DNA of 64,000 nt from Micrasema longulum (Eukaryota > Arthropoda > Insecta > Trichoptera > Brachycentridae): the NCBI GenBank assembly GCA_022494885.1, contig JAGVSM010004977.1, positions 124,001 to 188,000 of the forward strand, read 5' to 3'. Position numbers and translations under genes: made by a program. Under the pieces are notes generated by a model. It saw only the letters and a list, made by a program, of their open reading frames with translations, was not told the origin of the DNA and did not search any database. Below are positions 1 to 14,000 of this stretch, piece by piece (positions within the stretch are counted from its first letter, which is position 1; each line of letters starts with the position of its first letter).

Positions 1-773
1 AATTCCTTGTCTTCTCCAATTACTCTTACTTCTGGAGTATTTCAAGGAGCCCACCTTGCTCCACTATTATTTGATATTTTTATAAATGATATTATCAATG
101 TTTTTCAAAATACAAAATTGTGGCTTTTTTCTGATGACAAGATACTTAAACTTATTGAATCTGTAATTGTTTTAATGAATGGTGTGACATCAATAGTCTT
201 TAACTTCTGTCTGTCCAACACCGTTTTCTAAGAAAAGTGGCATGGTTGCTCAGATTACAAAAGGGTAATTATTCCTTTTTTGAAATAGAGCAATCTCTTA
301 ATCTGTCTTCATTGGAGAGATGTAGAACTGAGGTGGACCTTATATGCATTTTCAAAATACTTAATGCCATAAGTGATGTCCCATCTCTGTTGCAATCAAT
401 TTCTTTTCATGTTCCCAACCATGTCATCAGAAGTCAAAATCTGCTATTTATAAAATCTTCTAAAAGCAACTTTTGTTTTTATGCCCCAATATCCAGAATG
501 TGTAACTCATCACACAATTTGGAATGCTTTGGGATAGATCTTCCGGCTTTTCGTAGATCTCTTTGCGACTAAACAGTGTGGGATGAAGTTGGATTGGCAT
601 GGTTTAGCTCAAAGTCTTATGTCTTTTGTTCTTATGAATATATTGTATACCATTATTGTTTTACTCTTGTTTGTCTTTGCTACATAGTTTTATGTTATTT
701 TTGTTCAGTTTCTTGCATTTATGTTTTTTCATGTAATTGTTGTAATTGGCTTAAACCGTATATATAATAAATA
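1..773 (+). mobile_element. LINE reverse transcriptase fragment (jockey-like)
   Basis: The plus strand encodes a degraded reverse transcriptase piece. Near 40-160 it reads GVFQGAHLAPLLFDIFINDI followed by FSDDK, which corresponds to the SGVPQGS...FNDI and FADD motifs of non-LTR enzymes. From 237 to 572 it reads the C-terminal part found at the end of many insect LINE ORF2 proteins (RTEVDLICIFKILN, then DVPSLLQ). A short A-rich tail (aataaataaataa) sits at 765-780. The catalytic FADD is mutated and the frame is broken near 230, so it is dead. It lies in an intron of htt, opposite in strand to the gene. The related C-terminus at 47580-48225 on the minus strand is a second copy of this type. Confidence 0.75.
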
Positions 774-1148
774 AATAAATGTGAAGACTTTATTCTTCAA
801 GCGTCAACCGCATGTTACAATTTAGTAAAATGTCAAAATTAGACACTTAAATAAAATGGTCAATTACACTGAAACTATTTTGAATTTAGTTTGAAACCAC
901 AATTTTTATTTTTTTTATTTGCCTTGATTTTATTCACTATTTTGGGCAAAGGGGCGGCGCGCGAATCGGGGTCTTTTGACAGATTGAATGAGTTTCGAAA
1001 AATTTTCAATGTAAAACCGGAGTTACAAAAAACATAAAAAGCGTTAATTGGAGGGATATTTGAGTAAGAATGTAAGGAAAAAAATGGAACCTAAACACTC
1101 GAGGAACTAAAACGTAAAACCGAGGAACATAAAAACAAAGTTTTACTG
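774..1148. repeat. Truncated copy of a TIR element (family of 21489-22418)
   Basis: This stretch repeats the right half of the element at 21489-22418: both contain a GTAAAGACTTTATTC-like start, a ggcgcgcg patch, cttttgacaga and a final run ending TTTTACTGTA. Only the right terminal repeat is present here, so it is a 5'-truncated or deleted copy. It has no coding capacity. Between it and the htt exon at 1478 I see only AT-rich intron and a LINE-type 3' tail near 1190-1320. Confidence 0.55.
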
Positions 1149-1477
1149 TAATTATTTAGGCAAAAATGTTTATTTTTAGTATTATTTAATATTATGCATG
1201 CTTCCACTTCCCATTATGTTGAATCCCAACTCAACACGGGGCTCGTGGCCTCATAGAATTTGGGATATGTTATTACTTTTTTGTAATATGTATATTTTGT
1301 ATGAATAAATAAAAAATAATTTTAAATAGTTTCTGAGATGGTTGAGAAGTTCAGAAAGTGTATATAAATCTTTAATACCAATCCATAAGGGCTTTTGTAG
1401 CCTGTCGATTGGCTTTAAAAAGAAAAAAAATAAATGAATATTAATATTTTTCTGAACTGGACATTGAAATTACTCAC

Positions 1478-2071
1478 ACTGAGAGCTTGTATCACAACTG
1501 GTTCAATCAGCCTCAAATTTCTTCCGAGATCTTGCTTATTGATACTCCATCTTCTGTCCACTTTGCTTTGAGAAATCTTGATGATTTCTTTACAGTATTC
1601 TCTCTCCAACTTCAAATGACTACCGACAATAGAACCACGACGACACGAATTTTGAGATATTCTAGAATCGATAGAACTCCTCCTGTTCTCACTAAAATCG
1701 TTGTGAGATTCAAAATTATCACATTTATCAAAATAATTTACCATCAACACATCGGTGTAAAAGCTTTTAATATTTTTCGCTTTACTCTTATCACAATTCG
1801 ATTCTTTTGAATTATCTCCTAATTGGAAAAAGTTTATTACATCACTGTAGTAAGATACCAGGTTAGTTGCAAAGAGGCTTTTCAATATTTGTGTGACGCA
1901 AAATATTGAGTTATCCGAATTTATTGGGAGTAGGCACTTGATGTAAAAAAGAATTTCTTCAGCGGCAATATGGGCTTCTTTGTCAGACATAAATTCCAGC
2001 TGCATGGCAATACTCTTCAGTGTTGTGGAAACAAACTTTAAAAATACACTGGTGCTGGGATCCAGTGTAAC
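1478..2071 (-). CDS. htt: htt exon 20 (last one in window)
   Basis: This 594 bp phase 0-0 exon encodes VTLDPSTSVFLKF, an amphipathic helical stretch, AEEILFYIKCLLP and QILKSLFATNLVS, then a Ser/Asn-rich insert, and ends RLIEPVVIQALS. These align with the human huntingtin segments VTLDLQNS, EEILGYLKSCFS, LLKTLFGTNLAS and RLFEPLVIKAL. The acceptor is TTTTCAG at 2072 and the donor is GTGAGT at 1477. The next exon must lie left of the window. Confidence 0.9.
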
Positions 2072-5000
2072 CTGAAAACCAAGGTCACATATGTATATAT
2101 ATATAAATTAACATAATACAACAGAGAAGAAGAACATTTTAGAGAAGGGAGTATAGAAGTCTAGGCATTCACAGGGTTTATGACCTGTCATTGGTTGGTT
2201 ACCCGCATAAATAAAGGTTTTAGCTCTTTAACTTCACAAACATCAACAGATGAAAGAATCGAAGGAATATAGATGTTCAAATATAGGCATAATGGTGAAT
2301 TTTACACAGTGTGTAAAGTGGCCACTTAAATCAGCCATTGACAGGTCATAAGCCCTGTAGATGCCAAGACTTCTACATTACCTTCTCTTAAATTTTCTTT
2401 ATCTCTGTTGTAATATGTTAATTTATAATTAGGTTTATTTTAGTTTTTTTTTTTTAGTTTTTTTATTTATGTTGATTTATATGCAAGCATTGTATTAAAA
2501 AATAAATTAACATACCAAATACAAATGATTTTTCGTGTGTTAATATAAATCCCTCCTTAGACGTTACTACAAAGTTATGCCGTCACTTTTCCTGACAACT
2601 GCATTCTAATCATGCTATATTTTAAGGACTATAGTTTAGATTACCTTATGACTAGAATAAGCCGACTTCAAATTCCCATATAGATTCATAAATACAGCAT
2701 CATTAACAAAGTATCCCATAGGACTGAAATTTCCATTGGTAGAACTGTACGGATTCTTTTTCTTGGAGGAACTTTTTTCATCTGGCAGTGTTGCCTCCCC
2801 AGAATTCCAAGAATCACTATTTTTCTTTGGATGTTCACCTAAAATATTGTTTTTTGCTTTAATCTTTAATAAAAAAATACATAAGGAGCATACAGAAGAA
2901 CAGAATTGTAAAATACAATATAATTAGAGCCACATCAAAAATTGGATATTAGTGTAATGAGAAAGTACAGACAAACAACAATTTGCAAACAGTATACTCA
3001 TATAATGCTATTCTCAATTGACTCCATGTACTCGGCAATAACTAATCTGACATTGCTGATATTTTTAACATAAAGTATAGTTTATATAAACCCACTCTAT
3101 TTAATCATTTCAAATATGTTGAACGGTAATTTACATTTGTCAGATTACATTTGGTTGCAAATTATGTGGGTATGCATTGTTTAAGTATTGTCACAACTTC
3201 TACAACTTTTATACCCACAAACACTGTTCACTCCCCACCTTAGTATCCTTTGATCATCCGCCACATTAAGACCTCGTGTCGTACATCGCGCGTTTATTTT
3301 GTTGAACGTGTGCTGCATCATAGACTTTGTTTCCACCAACCACCAGTGTTGAGCTCCAGATTGGGGGCCTGAGTGTTGGTGGCGCTCGCAAGTGACCAAT
3401 CGGACCACAGCGATTCCATCAAGAACGAACCAGGTTAGTGGCATCCATTCCTAATCCATCTCATTTGTTGGGGTTGTGACCGATTGACACTGTATATCGC
3501 ATATCGAGGATACTCACTTATTTTATGAAAATTAAATTCAGTCCACTCCGCTAAGCTTTCCATAGCGAAATTTAAAGACTAACTGAGTATGCCGACCAAA
3601 GATTACACCTGTCAGACTCTCGACTTCGTCATGCACTGACTTACTTGACTTTCGGATAGGGCTAGGGGGTATGATGCTGGAAGTTTTCTGAAGAAACGGG
3701 GAAGGAGTAACATCCTCCACAATATGTATCAAGACATTCAACATCTTCATAGTGATCTTCAGGAAGCTATCGGCCTTTACAGAGAAATTGTCGTCTCCAA
3801 ATTGTTGCCAAACCTTCTTGGTAGGCTCCTGTTGATTGCTTAGGCTGCAAATATGGGCGTTTCTTAACGCTTTCAGGGCGGTTACTGGAAAAAAAATTTT
3901 TTTTTATTTTTTTTTATTTATCTTGTTATATCATCGGTTGACAGATAAAACTCATTAAGTACAGATTAACGTAATGTAATGTATTTATTTAGATAGTTGT
4001 GCAAATAAAATTTGAACACCTAGTTATACCTTAACTAATAAACAATATCGATGGTTCTGAACCTTTTTGAAGTCAGGGAGCACTTTTGATCGTAAGGAAA
4101 ATTCGTGATACACTAAAACTAATGATTCAAGAAAACATACAAAGATAACAACAATATTTTGAGTTTGTCCAAATTTTTGTAGACAAGGACTGGATTCAAC
4201 TACCTGGGGAGCTGATAACATTAACATATTACAACAGAGATGAAGAACATTTCAGAAAAGGTAATATATAAGTCTAGGCATCTACAGGGGTTATGACCTG
4301 TCATTGGCTGGTTTAAGTGGCCACTTTACACACGGTGTAACATTCACCATTCTGCCCATATTTTAACATCTATATTCCTTCAATTCTGTCATCTGGTGAT
4401 TTTTGTGAAGTTAAAGAGCTGAAACCTTTATTTATGCGGGTAAGATTCAAACATCGACAGATCATCAACAGATGAAAGAATTGAAGGAATATAAGTGTTA
4501 AAATATGGGCAGAATGGTGAATGTTACACAGTGTGTAAAGTGGCCACTTAAACCAGCCAATGACAGGTCATAAGCCCTGTAGATGCCTAGACTTATATAT
4601 TACCTTTTCTGAAATGTCCTTCATCTCTGTTGTAATATGTTAATACAAAGATAACTTTTATTAAAAATAAAACTGATTATTTTATTAAAGACAAGCTAAA
4701 AATTACATAAATTTAAAAAATACATAAAAACATAAATACTCCAATGAAACTTTTTGAATTTTGCAAATTGCCAAGTCTTTCGCATTTCTTCGTTTTAGTA
4801 TTGGTCAATGTCAAGAAACCTAGCTCACACAAATATGAGGTGAAAAATTGTAATCAAATTTTCAGAGCTGGGTATTCGTTTTGAACAAAAATCCTAAATG
4901 CATCCAGAGTTATTTCTGAGAATTTTATTTTTAGAGTCAAAAGAATTTCATATCAAGTCATTATTTTCTATTTTAATTGAAGGAAAGTAATATTCAAAAT

Positions 5001-8000
5001 GTTCTGTTATAGCTAAAATAATTTCTTCAGCAGTGTTTTCATTTAACGAAGGAAATAAAAATCTACTCTTTTTTTTCTAAAATGTTACTTTTATCCGAAA
5101 AGCTGTCAATTTGTCAGCGGATGTCATTTTTTTTCTTTTCTTCATTGAATGCTGGCATTAACGCTAGTCAAGTAATCAAAAATATCGGCTAAATATGCCA
5201 TTTTACCAGAAATAATTTTGAAGACATTTTATTTTTTAATTTTTTTTTTTTTGTTTTTTTACAATAAACATAAGTGATTAAACAGAGTATTAAAAAAATA
5301 AAGCATAATTACATAGCAATACATAATTAAAGCATAAATACATGTTAATAGTAAAAATAGAAAACAAAAAAATCCCATAAAGGTATGGCCTGTTCGTGGG
5401 TATACAAGAAAATGTTAATGAATTTTTGCTCCTATAATAAATAATGGACAGTTATAATATTTTTGTGTAACATAAGAAAGAAAAAATAAAATATTCTGTA
5501 AAAGATTATGTATCACAAAAATATTCCTATTATTAAAGGGCAACAAAATATATCATAGAAAAAAAGAGTTCATATCTTTACTTTGAATCCAGAGTAGTGC
5601 ATGTTTTTTAAAAGAAGGAAAATTTTGAATGTTTGGAATCAATGAAATATTATCAGTAAAAAAAGAATTAAAAATTTTTGGGCATTGTACAAACTCATCC
5701 TTGCCTTCATTTTGGTCAGCATTAAATTTTGGTTTTCATAATTTCGCGGAGCACTTGCAACAAGCTCGCAGAGCACCGGTTAAGAACCACTGATATATAC
5801 ACCGCAAGACAAAAAAAATTACGAGTTTACCTGCTACCGCGCCCCTTGACTTTACTGAACCCTTTTTTCTAAGAAATCCTTTATCGATACCTCTTTCTTT
5901 TGTTTAATAAATTAAGGACACTATGTGTCACCTTTCTACAATATTTACATTTTAAAATGTCTCAACAGTCTTGTTTTACCCGCGTTTGAGTGAACATAAC
6001 ACAACAATCATGGAAAGTGCAAGCAAATGTCGATTGCGATAAAATCCAAAATAATCACATTGTCGCAAGAAAACATATCTAATTGTGAAATATTTCGTCG
6101 AGTTGGGTATTCAGAAGGTGCAGTGAGGTTTTTATTTAAAAAAAATCCAAGAAACTGGATCCATAGAACGGAAAAAAGGAAGCGGACGGGGGCGCGTGAC
6201 ATCTGCCCGAGATGATCGCTTAATAAAAAAAATTGTTATGCGCGATCGATTTTTAACGGCACCTGAAATACACGCAGAGGTGCAGTCTACCAGCACATCA
6301 ACATTTTCAGTAAAAACAGTGTCAGGCGGCTGTTGGAGCATGGTTTCCAAGCACGGAGTCCCGCAAAGAAACCATTACTCACGGACAAAATGAAGAAGGC
6401 TAGACTGGATTGGGCGAAAGAGCACCAGAATTGGACCTTGGAGGATTGGCAAAATGTTGTTTTCTCTGATGAATCAAAATTCAACCTTTTGGTCCAGACG
6501 GCAGAAAGATAGTTCGACGAAAACGTGGGGAAAGATATCATCCGTCGTGCGTCACTCGAACCGTTAAACATTCACCCTACGTGATGATTTGGGGGGTGCA
6601 TGACAGCATACGGTTTAGGACCTCTAAATTTTGTACAGGGTACGATGAATGCCATTCAGTACAAAAAAGTGTTAAAAAAACATATTATTCCAACAATCGA
6701 GGGACATTACGCAGTATACCGCGGACCCAATTTTTCAGGACGATTCTGCGCCGTGCCATAGAGCCCGCACTGTGAGTACAAATATATATATTTTTAAATG
6801 CATTTTGTGACCACATGATAAATAATTTATTGTTTTTTATAGATCAATGAATTCAAGGAGAAAATTGGCTTAAAATCGTTGACGTGGCCCGGGAATAGCC
6901 CTGATTTGAACTCGATAGAAAATTTATGGGCGATTATGAAAAAAAAAGTCGGGAAAAAAAAATCAAAAAACATTGAGGAATTAAAAAAAAACTTAATTCA
7001 AGTTTGGGAAGAAGAAATAACATCAGAAATTTTAGATTCGCTTTACGCTTCTCTAAATAATAGAATTTTACATGTTATAAAAATAAAGGTGAATTCACTA
7101 AGTACTAAATATTTTTAAATGTTATAAATATGTTTAAATGTAAAATACTTTGATTTAAAATAAAGCGATAAAAACCTACTTCTTAAATATGAATTAAAAA
7201 ATAACATGTCTTTTATTATTCCATCACAAACACTCGACCATAAATGAACCGTTATGGGTCTCTAAGGTTCGGGTAATCTGATACCTGATATATAATGGCA
7301 ATTTCTAAGTACAATTCATGAGTAGGATTTTTTATTTTAACCTTGAAATAACGAGTAGTCATCACATATGTCAAACAATATAAAAAAAACTAATTAAATA
7401 TCAAGAATAATTCATTATATGTCAATTTTAGTTTTTTTTGAGAACTCGTAAATTTATTTGTCTTGCGGTGTATGTATATACAAAAATAAATAAAAAACAA
7501 AACAAAAGTCAATTGTCTTTTGTATGCTGACGATGCTGTACTCCTTGCTAATAACAAAGAGGAACTGCAATTCTTGGTAACAAAGGTCAACGATGTATGC
7601 AAGAGAAGCGATTTGCTGATGAATGTCGATAAATCGAATGTGATGGTTTTTGAAAGAAATGAAAGTATGACTAAATGTGAAATCACTGTGAATGGAGTTA
7701 TACTAAAACAAGTAGAGTAATTTGTGTACCTGGGAAGTATGTTTACTAGGGATGGAATGACTGAAAGATATTGAAAGGAGGGCGAGTGCTGGAAACAGAG
7801 TGAATGAAGCACTTAAATCAACGTTGGCAAATAAATGTTTGTCGCAAGAGGCAAAATTAGCAGTTCACAATAGAGTCCCGACCATGATGTATGGGAACAA
7901 AGTAGGGACTACTAAAAACAGTGATGAAAGTAAGCTGAATGCTGTCGAAATGCGATCTCTCAGGCGAATGTGTGGTAAAACTATGTACGATAGATGCACA

Positions 8001-11000
8001 AATGTTGAGATCCGTACATTATGTAAGGCTGAGACAAGCATTATCGACAAAATCAAGAAAGGAGCTCTCGCTGGTTTGGACATGTAGAACGAATGGACAG
8101 CAAGAGAACGGCTAAGAATATTTACAATGCGAATGTTGATGGATGCAGAAATAAAGGAAGACCGAGAAAGACGTGGCATGACCAAATCCAACAAATACTT
8201 AAAGATGGACATGTCAAAAGTCGGAATAATCGGCGCGCGTGCATGAGAAGATGTATGAATGTAGAGGAAGCGAGATCTGTATGCAAAGATAGAGTGTTGT
8301 GGCGTTCTATCCTCTCTGCCTACCCTTACGGGGAAACGGCGTGATGGTTTGTTTGTTTTGTTTGTTTATTATAAAATCCAGACGCTTTCCGATGACACTC
8401 TATACAGATATTTGTTTTTAACAAAAATCATCTCCATCTCGCGAAACGATGCAATAGACCCATAATAGACCAATATTTATAATAGACCATCTATTGCAAT
8501 GCAATAGACCCATGCAATAGACGATGGCAACTCATTAAACATCTTAAGTCCTTAATGATACAGATTGTTTCGAGTTGCCTGGATTTTTGTTTTGGGGAAA
8601 TTCTGGCATTATATCATATATTTTGTGCCAAAGAAGTTCTAACCATTTATTGAGAAATCAGATCGATTGGAACTCCAACACTCATAATGATCAGAAATTG
8701 ATGATGTGGGCGTTTCTGTTAATATGAGCGAGCACCACTGCCTTTAGCAAACATTGCTGTCTGATATCAAGCACTACAAACTCCTTGAATGGAGAATCAC
8801 TCTGTTATCTACAGGTATATATATATATATATATATGTAATGATTTCTTTATTTTTATTTTTTCTGTGTTCAGACGGGTGAAGAATACAGTTCTGTATGC
8901 GAAATAGAACCAGAACTTTTGACGAGTGTTTTCGGGTCGATGGATACACTTCGGTGAAAATCCGGAAAAGAAAATTGAGTGGAAATAAATCCACCTCGTA
9001 GTTTTGCAAGTTCGCCTACCAAGGTTGAGGTCCTGATTTCGATATTTGCGTAAATCATAAGAACGCAAGTATTTATTAAATAAAAAAAAAAAAACAAAAC
9101 AAAAAACTGATAATGAAAGTAATAAGAACTTACTTGCATAAATTTCCGTGGCCAGAGCGAGCAAAGTTTCGCAGCAAGTTACTGATAAAGTGCGACTATC
9201 GAGTAATTGAAGGCACGTCTCCAAAAGACCCAAGTGTATATATGCATCGGGATACTTTGTGGGTGGATACTGCAAACATATTTCCAAAAGGGTCTCCAGA
9301 CATCCTTGCTGTAAGCAATAATAAAAACTATTTGTTCAAACAGAATATTTTTTATACCCATCAAACTTTGGAATTTCGAACACTGAACACTGATTTTTCT
9401 TCTTCTTCTCGTTTTTTTCCACATTTGCTCCGAATCGGAGCATGTGGATATCACAGATGCCTCCAGGAGACCGTGTCTCCAGTCAGCACTCTCCCCTCTT
9501 CCCACGTCAATTCTGTGTCCCTTAATTAATATATTACAACAGAGATGAAGAACATTTTGGTTCGTTTAGACTTCTATATTACCTTCTCTAAAATGTTTTT
9601 CATCTCTGTTGTAATGTGTTAATATTTACAGCTCCCCAGGGAGTTGAATGCAGTCCTTTTCTACAAAAATTTGGACAAACTCAAAATATTGTTCCCCTAA
9701 TTAAGTCGGTATAGCCGAAAGATGTAATCAAGGGCGACAGCGGGAACCAGTAAGTATGAAGAAGAGGCATCTTGGATAAATGCTCTCCGCAGCACAGGTG
9801 CACCGCCGCATCCTTGAAATGTTCGTTATAGGAGGCTGTGGCTGAGATATAAATGTTAAAAAAAAAAAAACTTTTTTTTTATTGAATTTTTTTTTCACAT
9901 AAGCATTCTTTTTAACAATTTTTTTAATTCCCCCTAAACTGCAAAAGCAGTTTTTTTGCAGGGATTTCTCTCTTCAAACATTTTGGTAACACAATGTAAT
10001 AATGTTTACATAAAATATAAAAAAATCTTAAATACATCAATAAAATAAAAGTTTAAAAAATTTTATACAAGTAAATAAAGTATTTTTGATAACGAAATAT
10101 ATAAAAAATAATAAACAAACACTTTTTTTGACACTGTTTTAGATTGTTTGGTTTCCCCATTTTTTTATATTTTTTTTTATTTTTTTATAGACTAAACTTA
10201 GAATTTAAGAAAAAGATTTTTAAAACCAATTTTACTTTGTTTTTATTTATATCACGATTCTTTATTTCGTCCGGGAGTCTCTTTACTATGCGAGGGAGTA
10301 TATACGCCCTGGTCCTCTCTCCATACGCATTTATAGCTCTTTTTTCTATGAAATTTCCTCTCACTTTTTGGCGCGTTTCATGCTTATGTGATATTGGCGT
10401 TTTGTAGAAATCCATGAAGTCCTCTGTTACCAGGCGATAGTATGTATCTGTACCGTCAAAACTATACAAAACATTGAACACACATACAAAAAATGTTTAA
10501 ATCTCTTTCCTCTGAAGTGGTAAAATTTGAGTTATGCGGTTGATGGATTGCCTTCGACGATATATATATAGATGTATGTGCATATGTAATAAATTTACAA
10601 TACTAATTTAAAACATCACACCTAAAAACAATTTGAAAGATTTGTAATTTAGGAATTGACCTAATGGCATTAACAGTACTCACAGTAAGAAATTTACAGC
10701 TGGATTCTACCAATCGGAAATACAGCAGAGCCACAATATTCTTCAAATTATCTTGCAACATGTCTTCGCAGCTGGGGTCGTATTTAGAACGCAACATTTT
10801 CAAAGAGCCTGGAAAATCTGACAGCACGAAAGCGTTAGCAAAATCATGCAGGAAATTCACATTAGCTTCAGTTTGGGTAAATAGTAAAGACTCCGAATGA
10901 CTGATTGCCATGTTTGTAATTAATCTGTTGACGTCTTGCTTTGGGGGGAACAAAACTGGTAAAATCCTGAAAACAAGATAAATCAATTTGAAAAATAATT

Positions 11001-14000
11001 ATCAAAAATATTGGGAGATTTTTTATTACACTGGCAACATCATACAAAATTTGAAATTAGAATACATAGTCATATTTCTAACACGTCACTTAAGCGGCAA
11101 CATAACCTATCTATTTTTTTTGCACTTTACAGGAAAGATAAAAAATGAGATATGTCAAGATAATTTGATGTCATGTTAATAAAAGTTAATTTGTGGCACC
11201 TCTAGAATACAGGTCGATTCAGAAGGCTATAAAACTTTAAACACACCATATTTATCTCAATTAGGTAAAGATGCAAAAAATATATGATTTTAATTATTGT
11301 ATAATTATGTAAGGTGGTAATCATAGAATTAGAATAGTCCAGAAACCGCATACGAGCATCAAACAGAAAGCAACTAAACTACTCTTGAAAGAGTAGTTTT
11401 ACGTTTTGACCCATTTGTTTCTTTGTAGACGTCGCTCAGTACGCAACTCCCGATTTGAATTCAACGATGCCGTGTTGTGTCGTTTTAAACTGTAGAAATA
11501 CTGCTGGGATCTTAAAGAAACAGGATGGGATCACATTTCATGTGTAATTAGCAAATGTATGTGTAAGCAGCAAATGCATTACTTAAAAATTGAAATATTT
11601 TTCCATCTGTCAGATTGTCGAAGAAAACGGACATTTCGTTAGTGTTGCCAGGGTAGTAAAATTTTTTACTAATGAAAATTGGACCTCGGATTAAACAACG
11701 CCGTGGTGGACATTTAACCGACATTATCTTTAAAACATCAAATATTATTTATCATGACTTAAAAATATCCGTTTTATGTAAAATAAAATTTGTTTTAAGT
11801 TTAAAGTTCATTAATTCAATTACTCTTATCAAATGACCCTTCACTTATCCACTCTGGTGTGTCAATCAATATTTATTTTTTTGCTTTTGATTGCTTTTTT
11901 TTACCTTACATTTGTGTTATGATTATATTTTTTCCCATCGTGCAACATTACGCGGCGACTTCACGAATGCGCGCGGCAAAAGTGGGACAAAGTGGGGGGA
12001 TTTTTGGACACAGTTCGATGTATTCAAATATGATTCTACGCTCCTTCTGGACTATGGTGGTAATATATTTATTTATTAATTGTTATCAAACAGGATTATG
12101 TGTGCTTTAGTACCTATTTATCACCCATTTCTTTAAAAAAAATATTCAATTGCAGCTAAGAGTAGGGAACTTACTTTTTTCTAAGATTTCACCTAGCCAA
12201 ATAAACAAGTATATACATGATAAAAGATAATGTTATTTATGCAAAACCCAGCAAATATTGAGTCCCAAAAACCCAAATTTAATAAAATATAATATCTAAG
12301 TATTATAAAAGTAAATAAGCAATCTTTTACCTTGTAATAACTTCGGTAGCAGCTTTTCTAACTCTCTGGTCTTGATCATTAAGCAGAGAAATCATTATTT
12401 CTAATACCAAAGAACTTCGTTTGCCCCAATCTGGCATAATAATACTAAATCTGAAACAATATATTGTAACTTAATTAACATTTTGACTCTTAAATCCCTC
12501 TGCAAACGGTGCTGTAATGTGGTGTTACATTAAGCAAAAGATGAGCGCTCCACTCGCTGCTACACGTTGAATAGCACTGATCTAAAGTCATGCAAATATC
12601 AAATCTGAGATATGCAGACGACACGACACTGATTGCCAAAAATAAAAACCGAGCTAGCAGAAGCCTTCGGACGGATAGAGTTGGAGAGTTAGGCTCTGGG
12701 TCTGAAAATAAATAAAAATAAGACAAAGCTAATGATTGTAGACAGAGCTGGCAGTCTCCTAAGGACAAGACAGATGCAAGACCTTGAACTGATAGATGAC
12801 TTTGTGTACCTCGGCTTGTTTATCTCCAACAACGGCAGTTGCAGACCTGAGATTGCTTGCAGGATTCAAATGGCCAAAGAAGCAATGAACCGTTTGGAGA
12901 AGATTTGGCGAGATCGAGGTATATCAATAAACACAAAAAAGCGGTTGATGGAAGTCCTGGTATTCTCCGTTTTCCTATATGGGGCTGAAACGTGGACAAT
13001 GCATGCATACGAGAGGAAGAGGATCGATGCATTCGAGATGTGGTGTTGGAGAAGGCTGCTGCGTGTGCCTTGGACAGCAAAAAGGATGAACACATCGATA
13101 CTGGAAGAGCTCTATATTACAACTCATCTATCAGTGATTTGTTTGAGAAAGATACATATTGCTAGACGTGAGCCAGACAATCTAGAAAAGGAAATAATGT
13201 CTGGCCGAGTTGAAGGTAGGAGAAGCCAGGGTAGAATCCCATATAGATGGACTGACCAAATAAAGGTGGCTACGGGGCTAAAATTTGATGAGTCAGTTCG
13301 TCGGGCTGAGGACAGACTGGAGTGGAACAGACTAATCAGAAGTGTTAATGGTGATCACGATCCTCAGCATTGAGGGACCGACTTGGAAGAAGAAAGTCAT
13401 GCAACCTGTTAGCGGGGAGGTTTCTCTCGTAAAATGTTCTCCATCCCCGTTGTAATTTGTTAATGACTTAATGACTCCCTAGGGGGTGAAATTCAGTCTT
13501 TCGTCTACAAACAAAATCTATGCAATATCTCGCAACTGTCTCCTGCAATGGTATCTTCCCTTAGACAAAATCCAAACTTGTACATTTCTCCTGAAAATGG
13601 CTTTAATATGGAGAACTTTATATGTTCCCCCAGGACATTGAACATTATTGGGGCCACAAAAGAGACATATCTCTGAGCAAAAGTCGTACGTGTTTTCAAA
13701 ACAATTTACACTTCGTCCCTTACAGCATTTCAAATTTTCACCAACAATGTTTTCAGCATAATTTTTAAAAAGACATAGAGTTGTTGGAGAAAGTCCAGAG
13801 AAGAGCAACTAAAATGGTGGTTTCCATTTAATTCCATTTAGTAAAGTACATAATATATATGAATAAAACATTAAAAAATCACAAACCTTTGGTATGGCAG
13901 CTTTTCATAAAGTTTGCAAAGGTTGACTTTGCAGAGCCAATAGGGATTCTTTTCCACCGCACGTAGAGAATTAAGCGCTATTGGAATGACCGCTATTTGA

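Larger units (their letters stand above)
4050..5793 (-). mobile_element. Degenerate hAT-like element (ZBED-type transposase remnant)
   Basis: The right edge reads, on the minus strand, CAGTGGTTCTTAACCGG, and the left edge reads GATGGTTCTGAACC; this resembles the imperfect terminal repeats of hAT elements. On the minus strand 4780-4850 reads LCELGFLTLTNTKTKKCERL, and 5160-5230 reads KMAYLADIFDYLTSVNASIQ. Both are characteristic of the ZBED5/FAM200-like hAT transposase C-terminus. The frames are broken throughout. Two later insertions sit inside it: a foldback element (4150-4644) and an AT-rich retro-like block (about 5240-5740). Confidence 0.65.

Noticed and set aside
3181..3444. An htt exon in the GC-richer block
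   Set aside because: The exons on either side (2645-2838 and 3645-3884) splice to each other in phase and match human sequence continuously.
8640..8720. Selenocysteine or programmed read-through at the three TGA codons
   Set aside because: Three TGAs in 45 bases followed by a TAA, no SECIS-like hairpin seen, and no acceptor in phase; decay is simpler.
9179..9505. A separate 108-codon minus-strand gene
   Set aside because: It is an out-of-frame shadow of htt exon 16 extended into the upstream intron.
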